From the IMG/VR virus record IMGVR_UViG_3300022188_000007, positions 80,486-144,485 of that record: DNA of 64,000 nt. One strand, written 5' to 3'. This DNA is from a virus. The translations under genes were made by a program, and so were the position numbers. Below, one piece after another: positions 15,001 through 20,261 of the stretch (within the stretch, counting starts at the first letter, position 1; the number at the start of each line of letters is the position of its first letter). The notes under the pieces are model-generated. The model worked only from the letters and a program-made list of their open reading frames with translations, ran no database searches and was not told the origin of the DNA.

Positions 15001-15788
15001 TCTCAGTAGAAGATAAAAAGTTAACTGTGGAAGATAAAACTTTTACTATTGAAGATAAAACTTTTAAGGTAGAGGATAAAATTTTCTCAGTAGAAGATAA
15101 AAAGTTAACTGTGGAAGATAAAACTTTTACTATTGAAGATAAAACTTTTAAGGTAGAGGATAAAATTTTCTCAGTGGAAGACAAAAAATTAACCGTGGAA
15201 GACAAGGTTTTTACTATTGAGGATAAGGTTTTTAAGGTAGAGGATAAAATTTTCTCAGTGGAAGACAAAAAATTAACCGTGGAAGACAAGGTTTTTACTA
15301 TTGAGGATAAGGTTTTTAAGGTAGAGGATAAAGTACTAACAATAGATGCTTCTAATATTTCAGTAGATATCGGCGATGCAGAGGCTAGATTAGCTTCAGC
15401 GATTAGCAATGCGATTAGTAGTGCGGTAGTTAATATAAAAGTTGAGGCCCCTACTACTGGAGGGTCAGTCGGCGCGGATAAATTCGATCAGTTAGCCCAA
15501 ACAGTATCAGATGTAAACGATAAACTTATAAGTAGTTCTGTGATTATGGAGAGTAGAGTGAAGATTTTAGAAGGGGGTATAGACTTAGTTGTGGATGAAA
15601 GCGTGGAAAAAAAACTAGCTTCTAAATTGATGAGTATTAATGAAAGTGTAACAGGGGCTCTCTTGAGTGTAGATACTGTAGCTAATAATGTAACCACTCA
15701 AATAGATAGTATAAGACGTGAGTCTAACGAAATAAAATATCTAGCACATATGGCTTTAAATGCTAGAGGTTCAGGAAATATAACTTAA
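3..15788 (+). CDS. Giant tail tape-measure protein with embedded nuclease-like domain (5' end outside window)
   Basis: Tape-measure protein: spans the tail lumen, sets tail length and is expected to leave with the DNA at infection. Numbering from the ATG at 72, residues about 1420-1690 match the TP901 tape-measure core, including GGTRQYNQVLVLMDNWDQ near 1648. Hydrophobic stretches lie near 1405-1420, 1741-1758 and 1937-1957. Glycine-rich lumen motifs such as EDKVPAYLSPGEFVI (near 3820) and AQKGEYIIP (near 4880) are typical of these proteins. Residues about 730-845 look like a PD-(D/E)XK nuclease. Residues 4965-5090 are 18 seven-residue repeats, followed by a probable coiled coil. At 5,238 or more residues it is far above the usual 700-2,000. 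The frame stays open from 72 back to base 3 and no ribosome binding site precedes ATG 72, so the true start is probably outside the window. No peptidoglycan hydrolase domain was recognised. Confidence 0.95.
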   Translation, partial: GTENTPLTVLNNLLPELFRNEKHMAKIAMTLQAVKPEAGKDTASSQALLNALAKMKPVEDQPSSGREKAVFEEGIKTKLYDTKMTNAINANFFKLNTGQDTEALNRQLKLFERNLGYGGGVIRQGAQYEPTANLASRFPLDLKSMGNTMGEELHTMMNEFLRVGVQKGLDVKHAGETPIATEMANLISKGSPGVSSLIEKINAGEGSYGDLTDFAEANKKSLGRRLGGMSTEDLYLDAASIAGGRGESTTKLDPGNREELKEYITKSIGFEGFLHELSNQVIEAAHEGLMKSVSAWSDTKKQKEFKGSSAEDYVKASIRKQLKGDGINILDSAESPLMPLYKMRTSGASGYQQRGLYQDKYGDVEAPELEGIFQGKEADAYAAKYKEAKAVAKNIQDALIDFSSNKGGNKKGSYSMLLESSIENIYADQKEIMKLVQEMTLEKDRTSSSVMDRLSGDAPMHGFAREALGKKNSKTQKEFLEKYSRIVGVPSLGQESTALLKQEYLPQAAFLANAEKGPAPLQGETTDGAYQDILDAHDKAVDKLKEQYLADAIVIAQTDNILKAAKTKTGEATFLTQLLPTSKGDYASKSYDDRRQRISQIAKEKVQRANFEQLTHPRGLERDAFGRSMPSGGGPGGPGALSVGGTGPIVDVNIASVAEGVGVFLGRAAGMAKTTEDTSPRFTISEELEKKLVRAEEIVDEITGGLNKATGDSFANKYRASGLKGGQGLDQINEIKKQMQGIKAGRKARDILDSSSLLGTGIHAKLEDSYKKEYITERPVRYDSVAGEISGTVDAIKYDDNEIATHIVDIKTTSQKNYDDLKQAVARFQEKTGKETPTLDEIKDYVGKNLKDSKLGDVASQLNLYLAATSEDAKASAHFYSRTNPDQEPIKLDQFFDKERLDNDVAAVGQARREIKLEGGSFAKTASYTEAEEIEVLLKKKEVAEATIAELIATSTEYYTLVTKQGLRARKNLPSTGGLSDKSLNMIGTRAREFQAQSVKFDDMVTANPIAEGRETYKVHQNLNVLHERAKYFQQKEGYETSGPRFDKMHPQIQERVTEHGEKGPGGAAFSALVTELKDTGKIEGGEINAAWKAYRLAVGDYFVKKMAAARKELDNTDPGADNIVNVFGAYQKSVQAFQDFAKHGLGKPTDIYTYNKQYLHAESARGAGIYMDSAALQKKASQPLGEDPTLRNIFQNMTNLEGDSVPIPRDSVRAALEDLMDMDRSLINLYTNAEKVAHMGKDINLGWNFDKVKGGLSRLRAALDLQLKQPVGELYNEDQITYLRTVLKELKGLETIYISLDLDTDSFKNPTGEYKFPTLVPVPKQLSRDQQSAMHYQNIEKIKGHYRTPEAEGGAREGDSFVYNAKTFGPSGKQMDNQRFVISKYGEAINSAGKSVPILKSRLDNLNKSLVDGNRTFSVAIERVVKWGAAATLVYGGLSYIKDAVKHMSDVETAMARLQMVMNPLTTDFDSLQKAALGFAKQYGVETTDVLGSMKVFAQQGLSQGEVEERTQTSTLAANVTTLSAVDATEALTAAMKVFRAEGESSMRFLDSWSQVEARAAITAGDLADAIKKSASAGRNAGFTFDELNGMVAAIGSTTRQTGKEVGTSLRFIFRRISADKGPKALKGVGVATTTPKGTLRPGYKVLEDLAGKWEELEQAQKLSIAQAIGGTRQYNQVLVLMDNWDQVVKSTTDSMNAKGSAERRNLKLMKTYSKQLEQTKAVFSALKVEVGKVVLPSFKAGLTGIRGLVEAVNNVPASFKLAGAGMVLFVGYITKGAEALNTIMSLVDRTKLSFSALKDDFSKGIDKGMFEVFGKGTPELDSDLFGLSKLSDTGTVNIDDMESSLGKLAFGALSAGQAFNKFAGIVGSDSASAVSAVGKYVTAFGALVEKTGTGISLIPGIPGPVDEAVGVATSFTGKAIKGTGGAFDFVGDKVGKGAQSWMEGFASQNTSAMKSMAPLLGTLGGIALLAPTIIDAFKNLTQSATDYKDEQLNRLEVDAKEIDSLQGLITSYKNLQDQKEKITRLSDPKVQAKGIKRGEYKSPILEKIDALKATRTFDSNLGAMDPSMIAGFDEFGRVILSNTANLTGYLEELKRAKTVTLALSKLKIAARFTDDLTETGGNQEWKQQVKSLAAEFPLIGEMLAKNITVGPKKALEVIREELDQLLAAKAEAPMSTAFDSDIERSLTAHAKVLKTFSATYAELGKTLSSISTEGATVTDIADLYKSPDALKTFDLQAAYEDKYQIAEVRGTVSGRDIAASKVLRTQSSGLGSYIEASSVLTEANLFSAGRLPRKPKKDGTIGASDNDLVTLNKNFAEKYGIATGQATLKIGKDHKLFLEFIDALTTTPTTKEFSQAEIEAAARAFFPVDEILQKAQISVTKLNTFVAGASAGILGVSEKKLNTRQFDLGERFYDQIPTNVLLQTEKGYNTKTGTFGKQDYKEDYSSDFIDKYYDPLQKYNTAKSALGGDNASLDASVLGGLAEQLRGLQDILKNNSIAFQYRAAIEDLNKALYEGARATRKSILVEQERQKVDKHTAGFMRGKTKGVASIDQGVTNYKDLNDQQRASLMFKDYDALAKKILVQETSIEGLIGQSKSVASTYADIQEIGKAPEGFDAIMTRGRNVELMSIMDKVDNDKGAAQISMRVSELKSPLEGILANTDIMAANTYGRPGDIKRAAATAEENLVIAEQRKLAGKGPLDNTVDNKTDPVKTFKSLQKLMTIRDAAAKEGDTVTVRALDNTLADSYGRALKVYGMKDFARLTKLVAPTKFFSSNNKELVASRASALAQKGIGTTPDRMMQSIESAKMAKAALRTQSFIDKLTAFKAPEKEIERAKNRQWYVPSKEVRDYEKAYATDPSKPLINPKIFEKALIAGAILPAFQGKSLGEKRTTIEDQINRLQKQKDNYPKEGKEAEKLGIDKKIEGYQKILTDDLDPQQFVTSTLQGLSTTALAAYEGVGIFGGSQSDKENMAAVGAGLFVIMKSLESRIGKDNMPQYFKDFSKEAVDKIKIAVETGDYSDMANDLGKKTKKFLKGFNKSMEAQTEKAEDAGIDPEKDIRERRKRLKKLNATLDLESTTKSLNEVTDVGSNNLLRGLEAIAVVMTAQAVGGWKSKKGETAARVKDGVNVAKQQGLASLAYSEKNAAAVDAYIGKLVLTQKELAEKKGPDGGAINIVMDVMEDFKTSLTLAAAEGKTLEEAMSGLQDKIGDTKVFTGIYTDVAKLIGAMENFRAELQKSFTTFDDKRLLDPTRSLKGELLGFGGETTLPIGRRDMSTQQRAYAGGSDSLRSSFAVMSKGILIQEAQIKTLGFVRSQIADTEQNIDFGTKYGTSDSQLEAWEMHLKGLEGTLANLQNVTTLTSQQLQALGTSMRGAIKYSEAINKLNDALADVSVEHAVTGITGLKTYFDSFEVLLGGSDPLAAQPVSPEQERMGAKVGVRLVSGESTSMDIERAQLLTEIKNATDSKSRTAASIKLGDLDEKYRRLGIDKEQQVENQRLGSTMKPYEDFYRNMEGLLGSNELNDKQYGEISGVKNEFKEAMKRATEKIPIDEAIAQLEGQKDNLGANQFKEAMKELVAMKATGTTQVYRGMDRTKDWQGIMSRVMAGYDKEIDAYKAATGTTDLDTSLENMVTNPLVNVIGMSNLLLAELVTHFVDKKTAADILNGPQKKELEPDYLFSSIVPDKKVVLAEAQDFLKGISINPADNLKTQPYDFNNDNIDPNRGRPTLFGRPVGPISKDALGLPPIQDKVVPPPPTEVELAAKKHPRFKEMETYVKNISLDPIANLKTEPFGPNSEQDNSQIVAVNELQLVTLKKIATSLSSNGSGDSTEPTTKAAGGRIFGEGGPREDKVPAYLSPGEFVIRAAAAQRLGYENLDVMNKKGQVPVAFESGGSLNQRHITQAHQYFVDPDAVLPPEFNPESELYNKGITGKYIDLRKSMLSEEQREAVAGISTLKGLYNTFSDMAGNDEDKLNSLFPEDIMPVMERFEENKKAQEEKGILGWMKGKLKTKNKATAGARAVTGLDKAELLKEISTYADGGRTISTVTGKPIPTAEETEEGMAKMREALGFVASVGHPITSIPTSIYGMYQGFKEKGLSAQPAVEGFGGLELLNYIPQAKRLGKMKTILSKGFGRYFDNAGDVNDYFDITGKLGGKLTSSHGDDFDALLASENTFEEGGLSLWDKLLGKQFDPTERWKGKKLPSGMGKFDKPEVTKKLEDEIKATKRHDVHSFSFLREKHGFVKALQLYGAGSRLQEGADILKKADGGKIRSFIGDSTGVAEVGEELFNERINAPVLTRSVASMIKSEFGTSDVGNNQLGAPVDKLMGTSFDPSATMLKDSRAFTAVGNNIKSYASTADFNTGRAKSDKLKGNIGKGNIIPGMDGLTSIYDGFLTSKYNSPFLSQEEQSNNRAWYEATREQEITNKQKYELLGDAKTDADRKQLTDYWQSVGKAAPSKFADGGNVDEEEPVIEWGHTTAKAVMDKWTAEAKDAAMYRSLHAMSSAEDFALKLDRNKKARTDMTRILADNEYLDKDTQEGYDYSFDKHRGLRILTDEDSGVKVGRVITKSYRSVDESYRPRSMATVKKQVHDPFAISEDAYSSGALTDFSERLSLDSNYGNEAFRYHGEGRDIWKNMQRYKKLFYGSPGESKASEGYLAKFQAGQKNLDKVRLVMKVLEEGGNIYDDSRLQQKVGGPARLEAFDFGGKKGTVDIPTRNFKRAELLKELQALYGDESQGAIISAERIKNEISALNAQKIETSDGTVEYIRADEQKYTSVLQDIKDAAVIARGELDPKGKNARRRAVTRAQSPLLYNYSNTLRDKELARAGFLKQTGPPKDFSDFDKKDIPDMKKWLAAGDYGYVTSDTVQRMKDFITSETYNVGGVATRSMPVKHFGGVVTQTGPVFAQKGEYIIPKGFKDGTSGLGGVTSSPASQALTSGSMRLDGSEVLSQLNSLSLKVDNTTVKVDTTEAASRLSSSISDAFSGIEPFKVEDKTLLVEDKVFSVEDKKLTVEDKTFTIEDKTFKVEDKIFSVEDKKLTVEDKTFTIEDKTFKVEDKIFSVEDKKLTVEDKVFTIEDKVFKVEDKIFSVEDKKLTVEDKVFTIEDKVFKVEDKVLTIDASNISVDIGDAEARLASAISNAISSAVVNIKVEAPTTGGSVGADKFDQLAQTVSDVNDKLISSSVIMESRVKILEGGIDLVVDESVEKKLASKLMSINESVTGALLSVDTVANNVTTQIDSIRRESNEIKYLAHMALNARGSGNIT
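2262..2603 (+). other. PD-(D/E)XK (Cas4/RecB-like) nuclease domain inside the tape-measure protein
   Basis: Numbering from ATG 72, the order of motifs is that of the PDDEXK_1/Cas4-RecB nuclease fold: GTGIHAKLE with H740, then GTVDAI with D771, then VDIKTT with D786 and K788, then SQLNLY with Q838 and Y842. All expected metal-binding and catalytic positions appear intact. A G/P-rich hinge (near residue 615-630) separates it from the N-terminal part, and the TP901 core starts about 580 residues later. Homology is by motif recognition only. Enzymatic activity is not shown. Confidence 0.72.
4320..5140 (+). other. TP901-type tape-measure core
   Basis: Residues about 1417-1690 of the tape measure. 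It opens with MSDVETAMARLQ and runs through KQYGVETTDVLGSMKVFAQQ, SASAGRNAGFTFDELNGM and GTSLRFIFRRIS to GGTRQYNQVLVLMDNWDQ. This order is characteristic of the phage tail tape-measure TP901 core family. Confidence 0.9.
14964..15341 (+). repeat. Tandem array of 18 x 21 bp (VEDKxFx heptads), 84 bp higher-order unit
   Basis: Exactly 378 bases, 18 in-frame units of 21 bases, encode [V/I]EDKx[F/L]x heptads at tape-measure residues 4965-5090. From about 15002 the units form an 84-base period (VEDKIFS, VEDKKLT, VEDK[T/V]FT, IEDK[T/V]FK). The two earlier 84-base blocks are almost identical to each other, and so are the two later ones, while the pairs differ by synonymous changes and T/V swaps. This points to successive recent duplications. 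Hydrophobic residues at positions 1 and 6 fit beta structure better than a canonical coiled coil. Confidence 0.95.
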
Positions 15789-15804
15789 AGGGAAATGTAT
15801 AAAT

Positions 15805-17829
15805 ATGGGAAATAATCCACCATGTATAGATAGTTTTTGGGCCGCATATGGCGATTCTTCATTATTGATTGAAATCCCCCCTCAAGGTCCTACTGGTAGT
15901 ATCGCCGCAGATGTACTAGGTACTTATAGTATCCCGGCTGCGGCCAATTCTAATATTGGGGGAAATTTACAAGGTCTAGATATAAAACATATGGATGCTA
16001 TGGCAGTTATTAATCTCTCGTTACTTGAAGAGATGGCTGATCGCTCTGGGGGGATGTTTGAAGCAATAGTTAATAATTCTGGTGAAGTCGAGTTTGTAGA
16101 AATAGGTAAAGGTACTGCTAATTTAAGTGATATATACTATCAAGTACAGACATTTTCATATGTAGAGCCGTGTAAAGGTGTATTAGTACGAGGCGGCCAA
16201 ATAATGCCTACGTGGAAAGAAATGAATTGGCAATATATTTGGGGTGATGGTACAAGTAAGGATGTACATCATACTACCCAGATGGTAACTAATTGTATGT
16301 ACGATAATTTTAGTACCCATGCTACTATAACTTTTAATGATCCACACTTAGATAATAGTTCTTATAATGACGGTATCGACAATCTATATGATGTAACAAG
16401 TCCGTGGGATAAGATTATAGGTTATGCTCGATTTATAGATTGCCCTAACGCTACCCCGTCTACTAAGATAACCTTAGATACATCTACTACTATACCTATA
16501 GAGGTTGGAGGTAGAACAAATAAAGGCCCTAATATGGGGACATTAAAACCCCGTCCTTCTCATGACCCTAATTCTGCTGATACTGCTGAGTGCTGGCAAT
16601 GGATGGAGGGTGACTCTATAGGGAGTACATCAGATGGGGTAATAATAAATTTACCAGAGTCTCTTCGTTTTGAGGATGTATCTGGCCATAAAGTAGATAA
16701 ATTTGTTAAAGTAGCAGAAGTTTTGCTTATAGGTAGAGAACTTTCTATGCTACATTCTGGGGCCCTAGATGATTCAACTGCAGTTAGTCAGGACCCTATA
16801 GATACCAATACATTAGCCCTAATTTCAGAAGATAATATGAATCAAATCATCTTTAGACTCGAAGAGGGGAAACATTATGCTATTCTTTATAAAGAGGACG
16901 GTGATTTTAAACAACCCTATATTCTATTTGCAAAGGATGCTAGGCCTAATGAACCCAAAACGTACGGTCAGGACACCAAATATATAGTTAGTCAGTATGG
17001 GGAATCAGGGTACTTTAAGGCTGGTGAGACAGGAGTGGGGACAATATTCCCAGTAGCAGGTAATAGAGGTATATTAGTACAACAAATATACGCTCTAGTG
17101 GATTTAGACACCCCATCTATATCAATATATGACCCTGAACAACCAGGAGCTGTAGGTGCCGCTTCTAAAGCTTTAGATTTAGCTAATGCCTTAGAGTATT
17201 GGGTTACTCCAATAATGGTAACTGAACTACCACCTTCAATATCATTTAATGGCTCACCAATAGATCAAAAACCTTCTAAAGCAGATAATGATCCTACAAC
17301 TGCCCAAGTCTTTGATGATACTCCTCTTGAAGTAGCGTATGATCAAATGGATGGAGGTGGTGGGGTAGAGCTTACTCTACCGTTCTTTAATGATCCTTCT
17401 GATGACGTTAAATTAGATAGTTTATCGGGGGCTTTATATGATTTTATGAACGCTGGTACTGGATTGGATACTACTTATGTATGTGGTCCGGATACCGATG
17501 TTACTTTAGGGGAGGCTGGTCCCGCCGGCGGAATAGTGAATAGTATTTCATACTCTTACACCGATAGTGGGTCTTATACCGTCTCTGTTAATGAGGGCCC
17601 TAGACTAGTAAAAAATTTTTCAGGTGGAGGGCCTTCTGGACCAACAATGAAGGCATCAGATAATTTTAGTTCAAGAGGAACGATCATAGATACTCTTGGG
17701 AATGGGATGTTTTTTAAAGTTAGAATAGATGGCTATGGGGAACGTATAGCTATAAACATGTCACCTTCAATTATAAAAATAGGTGATGTAGTACAGTGTA
17801 CTGTACATAATAATCCAGTGGAGGCATAA
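15805..17829 (+). CDS. Tail hub-like structural protein
   Basis: A 674-residue protein directly after the tape measure, a position usually held by distal tail or hub proteins. Residues about 60-140 (LLEEMADRSGGMFEAIVNNSG, then a Trp-rich stretch) resemble the middle domain of gpD/gp27-like tail hubs, where a small domain probes an equivalent of tip residues. The C-terminal 50 residues (GTIIDTLGNG, FKVRIDGYGER, IKIGDVVQ) look like a small OB/SH3-type beta-barrel. No enzyme motif is visible. The start ATG has AAAGGGA upstream at rather long spacing, and an earlier ATG at 15795 terminates after six codons. Hub assignment is inference; a structural virion role is well supported by context. Confidence 0.8.
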   Translation: MGNNPPCIDSFWAAYGDSSLLIEIPPQGPTGSIAADVLGTYSIPAAANSNIGGNLQGLDIKHMDAMAVINLSLLEEMADRSGGMFEAIVNNSGEVEFVEIGKGTANLSDIYYQVQTFSYVEPCKGVLVRGGQIMPTWKEMNWQYIWGDGTSKDVHHTTQMVTNCMYDNFSTHATITFNDPHLDNSSYNDGIDNLYDVTSPWDKIIGYARFIDCPNATPSTKITLDTSTTIPIEVGGRTNKGPNMGTLKPRPSHDPNSADTAECWQWMEGDSIGSTSDGVIINLPESLRFEDVSGHKVDKFVKVAEVLLIGRELSMLHSGALDDSTAVSQDPIDTNTLALISEDNMNQIIFRLEEGKHYAILYKEDGDFKQPYILFAKDARPNEPKTYGQDTKYIVSQYGESGYFKAGETGVGTIFPVAGNRGILVQQIYALVDLDTPSISIYDPEQPGAVGAASKALDLANALEYWVTPIMVTELPPSISFNGSPIDQKPSKADNDPTTAQVFDDTPLEVAYDQMDGGGGVELTLPFFNDPSDDVKLDSLSGALYDFMNAGTGLDTTYVCGPDTDVTLGEAGPAGGIVNSISYSYTDSGSYTVSVNEGPRLVKNFSGGGPSGPTMKASDNFSSRGTIIDTLGNGMFFKVRIDGYGERIAINMSPSIIKIGDVVQCTVHNNPVEA

Positions 17830-17832
17830 AAA

Positions 17833-18417
17833 ATGACAATTCAATTAGTACCAATACGTGCAACAATCACAATAGGAGCCCTTACTGTAAGTACGCCTTA
17901 TATACAATCATTTAATGTGCGTAAAACAAGAGGCCAAATTAGCTCATTTGATGCAAGTTTAAAAGTGGATCATGGTGCCATTACTGGTAGTAACATGGGA
18001 GGTTTTGTTACTATCAGTGCAGGTAGTAGTGGACAGAGTAAAATATACACGGGGATTTTAAAGAAATCTACAGTATCCCCTTGTTGGGATGACCCTGGGT
18101 ACGTATTATTAAATATCAGTGGAACAGATGTATTAAGTCATTTACAAGGTAAAAAATATACTAGAAGATGTAGAGCTACTAAGAGTACTTGGATTAGTAT
18201 TGACTCTGTTACTAGGGAAGGCCTTAGGGATGGAAAATTTAAAAAAGAGCATCAAGTATTATCAACCATGCCTAGCGCTATAGAAAAAGCACAAGAGCCT
18301 ACTAAAACTGCAATGCCTTCAGCTAAGGCTTATACTCCAAAATCAGAAACGGAAAAAGTTGTCATAGTAAACTTTACTTCTATTGTAGGTACAGACCCAG
18401 GTCAAGGTGTTGCATAA
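17833..18417 (+). CDS. Possible tail-hub N-terminal-domain protein
   Basis: 194 residues, starting three bases after the upstream stop, with GGAGG inside the end of that gene. Residues about 20-115 (QSFNVRKTRGQISSFDASL, then GGFVTISAGSS, KIYTGILKK, ISGTDVLSHLQGKKYTRR) have the layout of the first domain of gpD/late-control-type hubs and actinophage minor tail proteins, which open with a strand-rich domain and a Y/FTG turn. Residues 145-194 are low-complexity Ala/Pro/Lys. The neighbouring 674-residue protein carries what looks like the rest of a hub, so the two may be a split hub with inverted gene order. Alternative: an unrelated minor tail protein. Confidence 0.8.
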   Translation: MTIQLVPIRATITIGALTVSTPYIQSFNVRKTRGQISSFDASLKVDHGAITGSNMGGFVTISAGSSGQSKIYTGILKKSTVSPCWDDPGYVLLNISGTDVLSHLQGKKYTRRCRATKSTWISIDSVTREGLRDGKFKKEHQVLSTMPSAIEKAQEPTKTAMPSAKAYTPKSETEKVVIVNFTSIVGTDPGQGVA

Positions 18418-18432
18418 GGAGCTTAAAAATAT

Positions 18433-18822
18433 ATGGCTAATATAACAAATATCTCAATATATTTAAGAGCAGGGGAGTCTTATACGTTACATGTTCCCGT
18501 GAACATGGCCAATAATATGGGATATTTCCCTAGAAAAGGAAGTATTAAAAAAGAAAACGGAGAACCTACTGATTTTAAGAATGGGTTTTATGTGGAAAAT
18601 GAAGAAGTAGGTTCTATAACCAAGACTCATGGAGACAAGGTAGCTGTTGATTATACACATAAACTTCCAGCGGCAAATACTATTTGGTTTCATGCAGTGA
18701 CTGGTGAACGTGCTAGAATTATGATATCTAATATTCAAGTGCATTCTCATGAATCAATTGCTACAGGTGGTCCAGCTTATGGTACGTATTTTAGTGATAT
18801 TGATGCAGGGGGGACAGACTAA
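18433..18822 (+). CDS. Small virion protein, function unknown
   Basis: 129 residues, not recognised. It opens MANITNISIYLRAGESYTL and looks strand-rich, with an invariant-looking GERARIMISNIQVH stretch near residue 90. No signal peptide, membrane segment or cysteine is present. It is preceded by AAGGAG at 18416-18421 that overlaps the upstream stop, and its own stop shares one base with the next start (TAATG), which implies coupled translation with the following cysteine-containing protein. Position among tail-tip genes suggests a structural subunit. Confidence 0.85.
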   Translation: MANITNISIYLRAGESYTLHVPVNMANNMGYFPRKGSIKKENGEPTDFKNGFYVENEEVGSITKTHGDKVAVDYTHKLPAANTIWFHAVTGERARIMISNIQVHSHESIATGGPAYGTYFSDIDAGGTD

Positions 18823-19424
18823 TGGCAGGTTGCTGCACTTTAGTTGGAAATTTTTTAAACGATACTGGAATAAGTCTACCTAATGGTTGCTTTCTCTCAG
18901 TGAACAGTAATGTAAATACAGAGTACTCTGATACAGGCTGTGATGAAATGCTAGGAGGTTATACTATCGGCTCTTTAAACCTATCCGGTTATGCTGGAAC
19001 TGAAGTATATACTGGTTGTGGTGGTCGAGCTGGTACACAGGTAATCTGGTTACGTAAGTATGATTGTTCTTCAGATATATTGTATTTTATATATGCGGGG
19101 GAAGGAAGGTCTTTTTTATCTGAAGATATAACTTTAGATGAGATCTCATTAAATAATACTTATCCTAATCGAACAAGAGTTTTAAGTGCCTCCGCACAGT
19201 CCGGCCCTACAGGGTTTTATACTGATGTGACACAGGCAGAAGGAAAAGGTATGACGTATGCCGGCGGTCCTATTAATTTTGATACTTCAAGTGAGGTCGG
19301 CTGCACTTTAGCCGATATTGGACTCAGTAATAGTGGTAGTTCGTTGTATTTACAGAATTTTAGTATTGAATTAGTACCAGGATCAATCCCGGTAGCTAAT
19401 TATTCTTTTGCATATAATCCTTAA
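18822..19424 (+). CDS. Cysteine-containing tail-tip protein, function unknown
   Basis: 200 residues, translationally coupled to the upstream gene (one-base overlap, AGGGGGG as ribosome binding site). It has about eight cysteines, including CC near the start and single cysteines at irregular spacing, so disulphides or metal sites are possible. The C-terminal part (LYLQNFSIELVPGSIPVANYSF) resembles the opening of the 81-residue protein at 19733, which suggests a shared tail-tube-like beta element. No catalytic motif seen. Confidence 0.85.
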   Translation: MAGCCTLVGNFLNDTGISLPNGCFLSVNSNVNTEYSDTGCDEMLGGYTIGSLNLSGYAGTEVYTGCGGRAGTQVIWLRKYDCSSDILYFIYAGEGRSFLSEDITLDEISLNNTYPNRTRVLSASAQSGPTGFYTDVTQAEGKGMTYAGGPINFDTSSEVGCTLADIGLSNSGSSLYLQNFSIELVPGSIPVANYSFAYNP

Positions 19425-19438
19425 GGAGGAATATAAAA

Positions 19439-19726
19439 ATGACAAGTATTAGCAGTGGTTTAGAGTATCGTTTGAGGGCAGGGAGTCCAATGCCTACGTC
19501 TTCCCCAGGGGTGTTTGTACTTCATTCATTTATGGCAACGCTTTCATCTGTATACATTGACGATTGTGCCTCAAGTTTACCCTCAAGTAGTCAATTTCAA
19601 GGCCAAAGTTCAGGAGGTTATTTATCCGCTAGTTATTCCAGATTACCTTTATCTGAAGAGAGGTTTAAAGGTAAGATAAACGAGGGCCCGGCCTATGTAA
19701 GCGAATCTGCAGGAGGATATAATTAA
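19439..19726 (+). CDS. Small serine-rich virion protein
   Basis: 95 residues, Ser/Gly/Tyr-rich, not recognised. The start is fixed by a strong AAGGAGGA that overlaps the previous stop. No domain can be assigned. It lies in a run of short structural genes (18433-21867) with the same spacing and start-site pattern, so a minor tail role is the most economical reading. Confidence 0.8.
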   Translation: MTSISSGLEYRLRAGSPMPTSSPGVFVLHSFMATLSSVYIDDCASSLPSSSQFQGQSSGGYLSASYSRLPLSEERFKGKINEGPAYVSESAGGYN

Positions 19727-19732
19727 ATAATT

Positions 19733-19978
19733 ATGACCACCTTTATGGAATGCGAGTCTTTATCTATAAGCTATAATATTATGGGGATAGCTACAGTTAA
19801 TTATACATTGGTTTCTACTGAAGAAGCTCCAGCATGGCCTTATAATAATGTGTCTGCAGGGAACCAAGTTTTCTCTGGTGTAGTTACTAATGTCTACACT
19901 CAACCTATAGCCAATACAGAGGATGCTTTAGGTGGTCCGTGGTATACTATAAATGTAACATTATTAGCGACAACTTAA
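19733..19978 (+). CDS. Small virion protein with tail-tube-like beta motif
   Basis: 81 residues. It opens with ECESLSISYNIMGIATVNYTL, similar in pattern to the end of the 200-residue protein at 18822, and closes with GPWYTINVTLLATT. The nearest AGGAGG is 16 bases upstream, unusually far, so translation may depend on coupling to the gene before. Likely a strand-rich minor tail component. The exact function is unknown. Confidence 0.8.
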   Translation: MTTFMECESLSISYNIMGIATVNYTLVSTEEAPAWPYNNVSAGNQVFSGVVTNVYTQPIANTEDALGGPWYTINVTLLATT

Positions 19979-19994
19979 TAGAGGAGGAATACTT

Positions 19995-20222
19995 ATGGCG
20001 TGCGGTGGGTGTGGTAAGCGAAGAAGGCCTAGTCCTAATACAAGAGCGGTAACTCCAGAGGCGTACGATTTAACTGGTGGTGTCGATGTCAGAAGTTTAA
20101 ATGATAGACAGATAAAGGCTAGATTGGAAGTTTTTAAGCGTAAATTTTGTAAAACTTGTAGTAACAGGTATGTATGTAGTTATGCTATATATCTAGATTG
20201 TAAAGGACTTAATCCACGGTAA
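19995..20222 (+). CDS. Cysteine-rich mini-protein (possible zinc-binding)
   Basis: 75 residues with CGGC at residues 3-6, a basic KRRRP patch, and a second cluster C52-x2-C55-x5-C61-x7-C69. Two CxxC pairs suggest one zinc site, or disulphides if displayed on the virion. AGGAGG precedes the ATG. It sits between two structural genes. A gene of this kind could be a small tail cap, chaperone or regulator, and the sequence does not decide between these. Confidence 0.8.
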   Translation: MACGGCGKRRRPSPNTRAVTPEAYDLTGGVDVRSLNDRQIKARLEVFKRKFCKTCSNRYVCSYAIYLDCKGLNPR

Positions 20223-20224
20223 TT

Positions 20225-20245
20225 AAGTAACCTAATATATTATAG
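20225..20245 (+). promoter_or_regulatory. Recurring intergenic motif, copy A
   Basis: Contains AAGTAACCTAAT followed by ATATTATAG, ending 16 bases before the next start codon. The same core occurs at 29940-29960, inverted at 36341-36359, and in a diverged form at 57986-58006. Its AT-rich 3' half resembles a -10-like element. It could be a late promoter or a protein-binding site. No experimental evidence. Confidence 0.4.
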
Positions 20246-20261
20246 AAAGGAGAAATAAAAT

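Noticed and set aside
14711-15409. Long minus-strand reading frame (232 codons) opposite the tape-measure repeats
   Set aside because: It consists of LSSTxK repeats that mirror the 21-bp array. The + strand is clearly coding here, and no ribosome binding site or family is visible.
3-15788. Relationship to Thermus phage P23-45, which also has a tape measure near 5,000 residues
   Set aside because: Similar length alone is not evidence of relatedness, and no specific shared sequence could be recognised.
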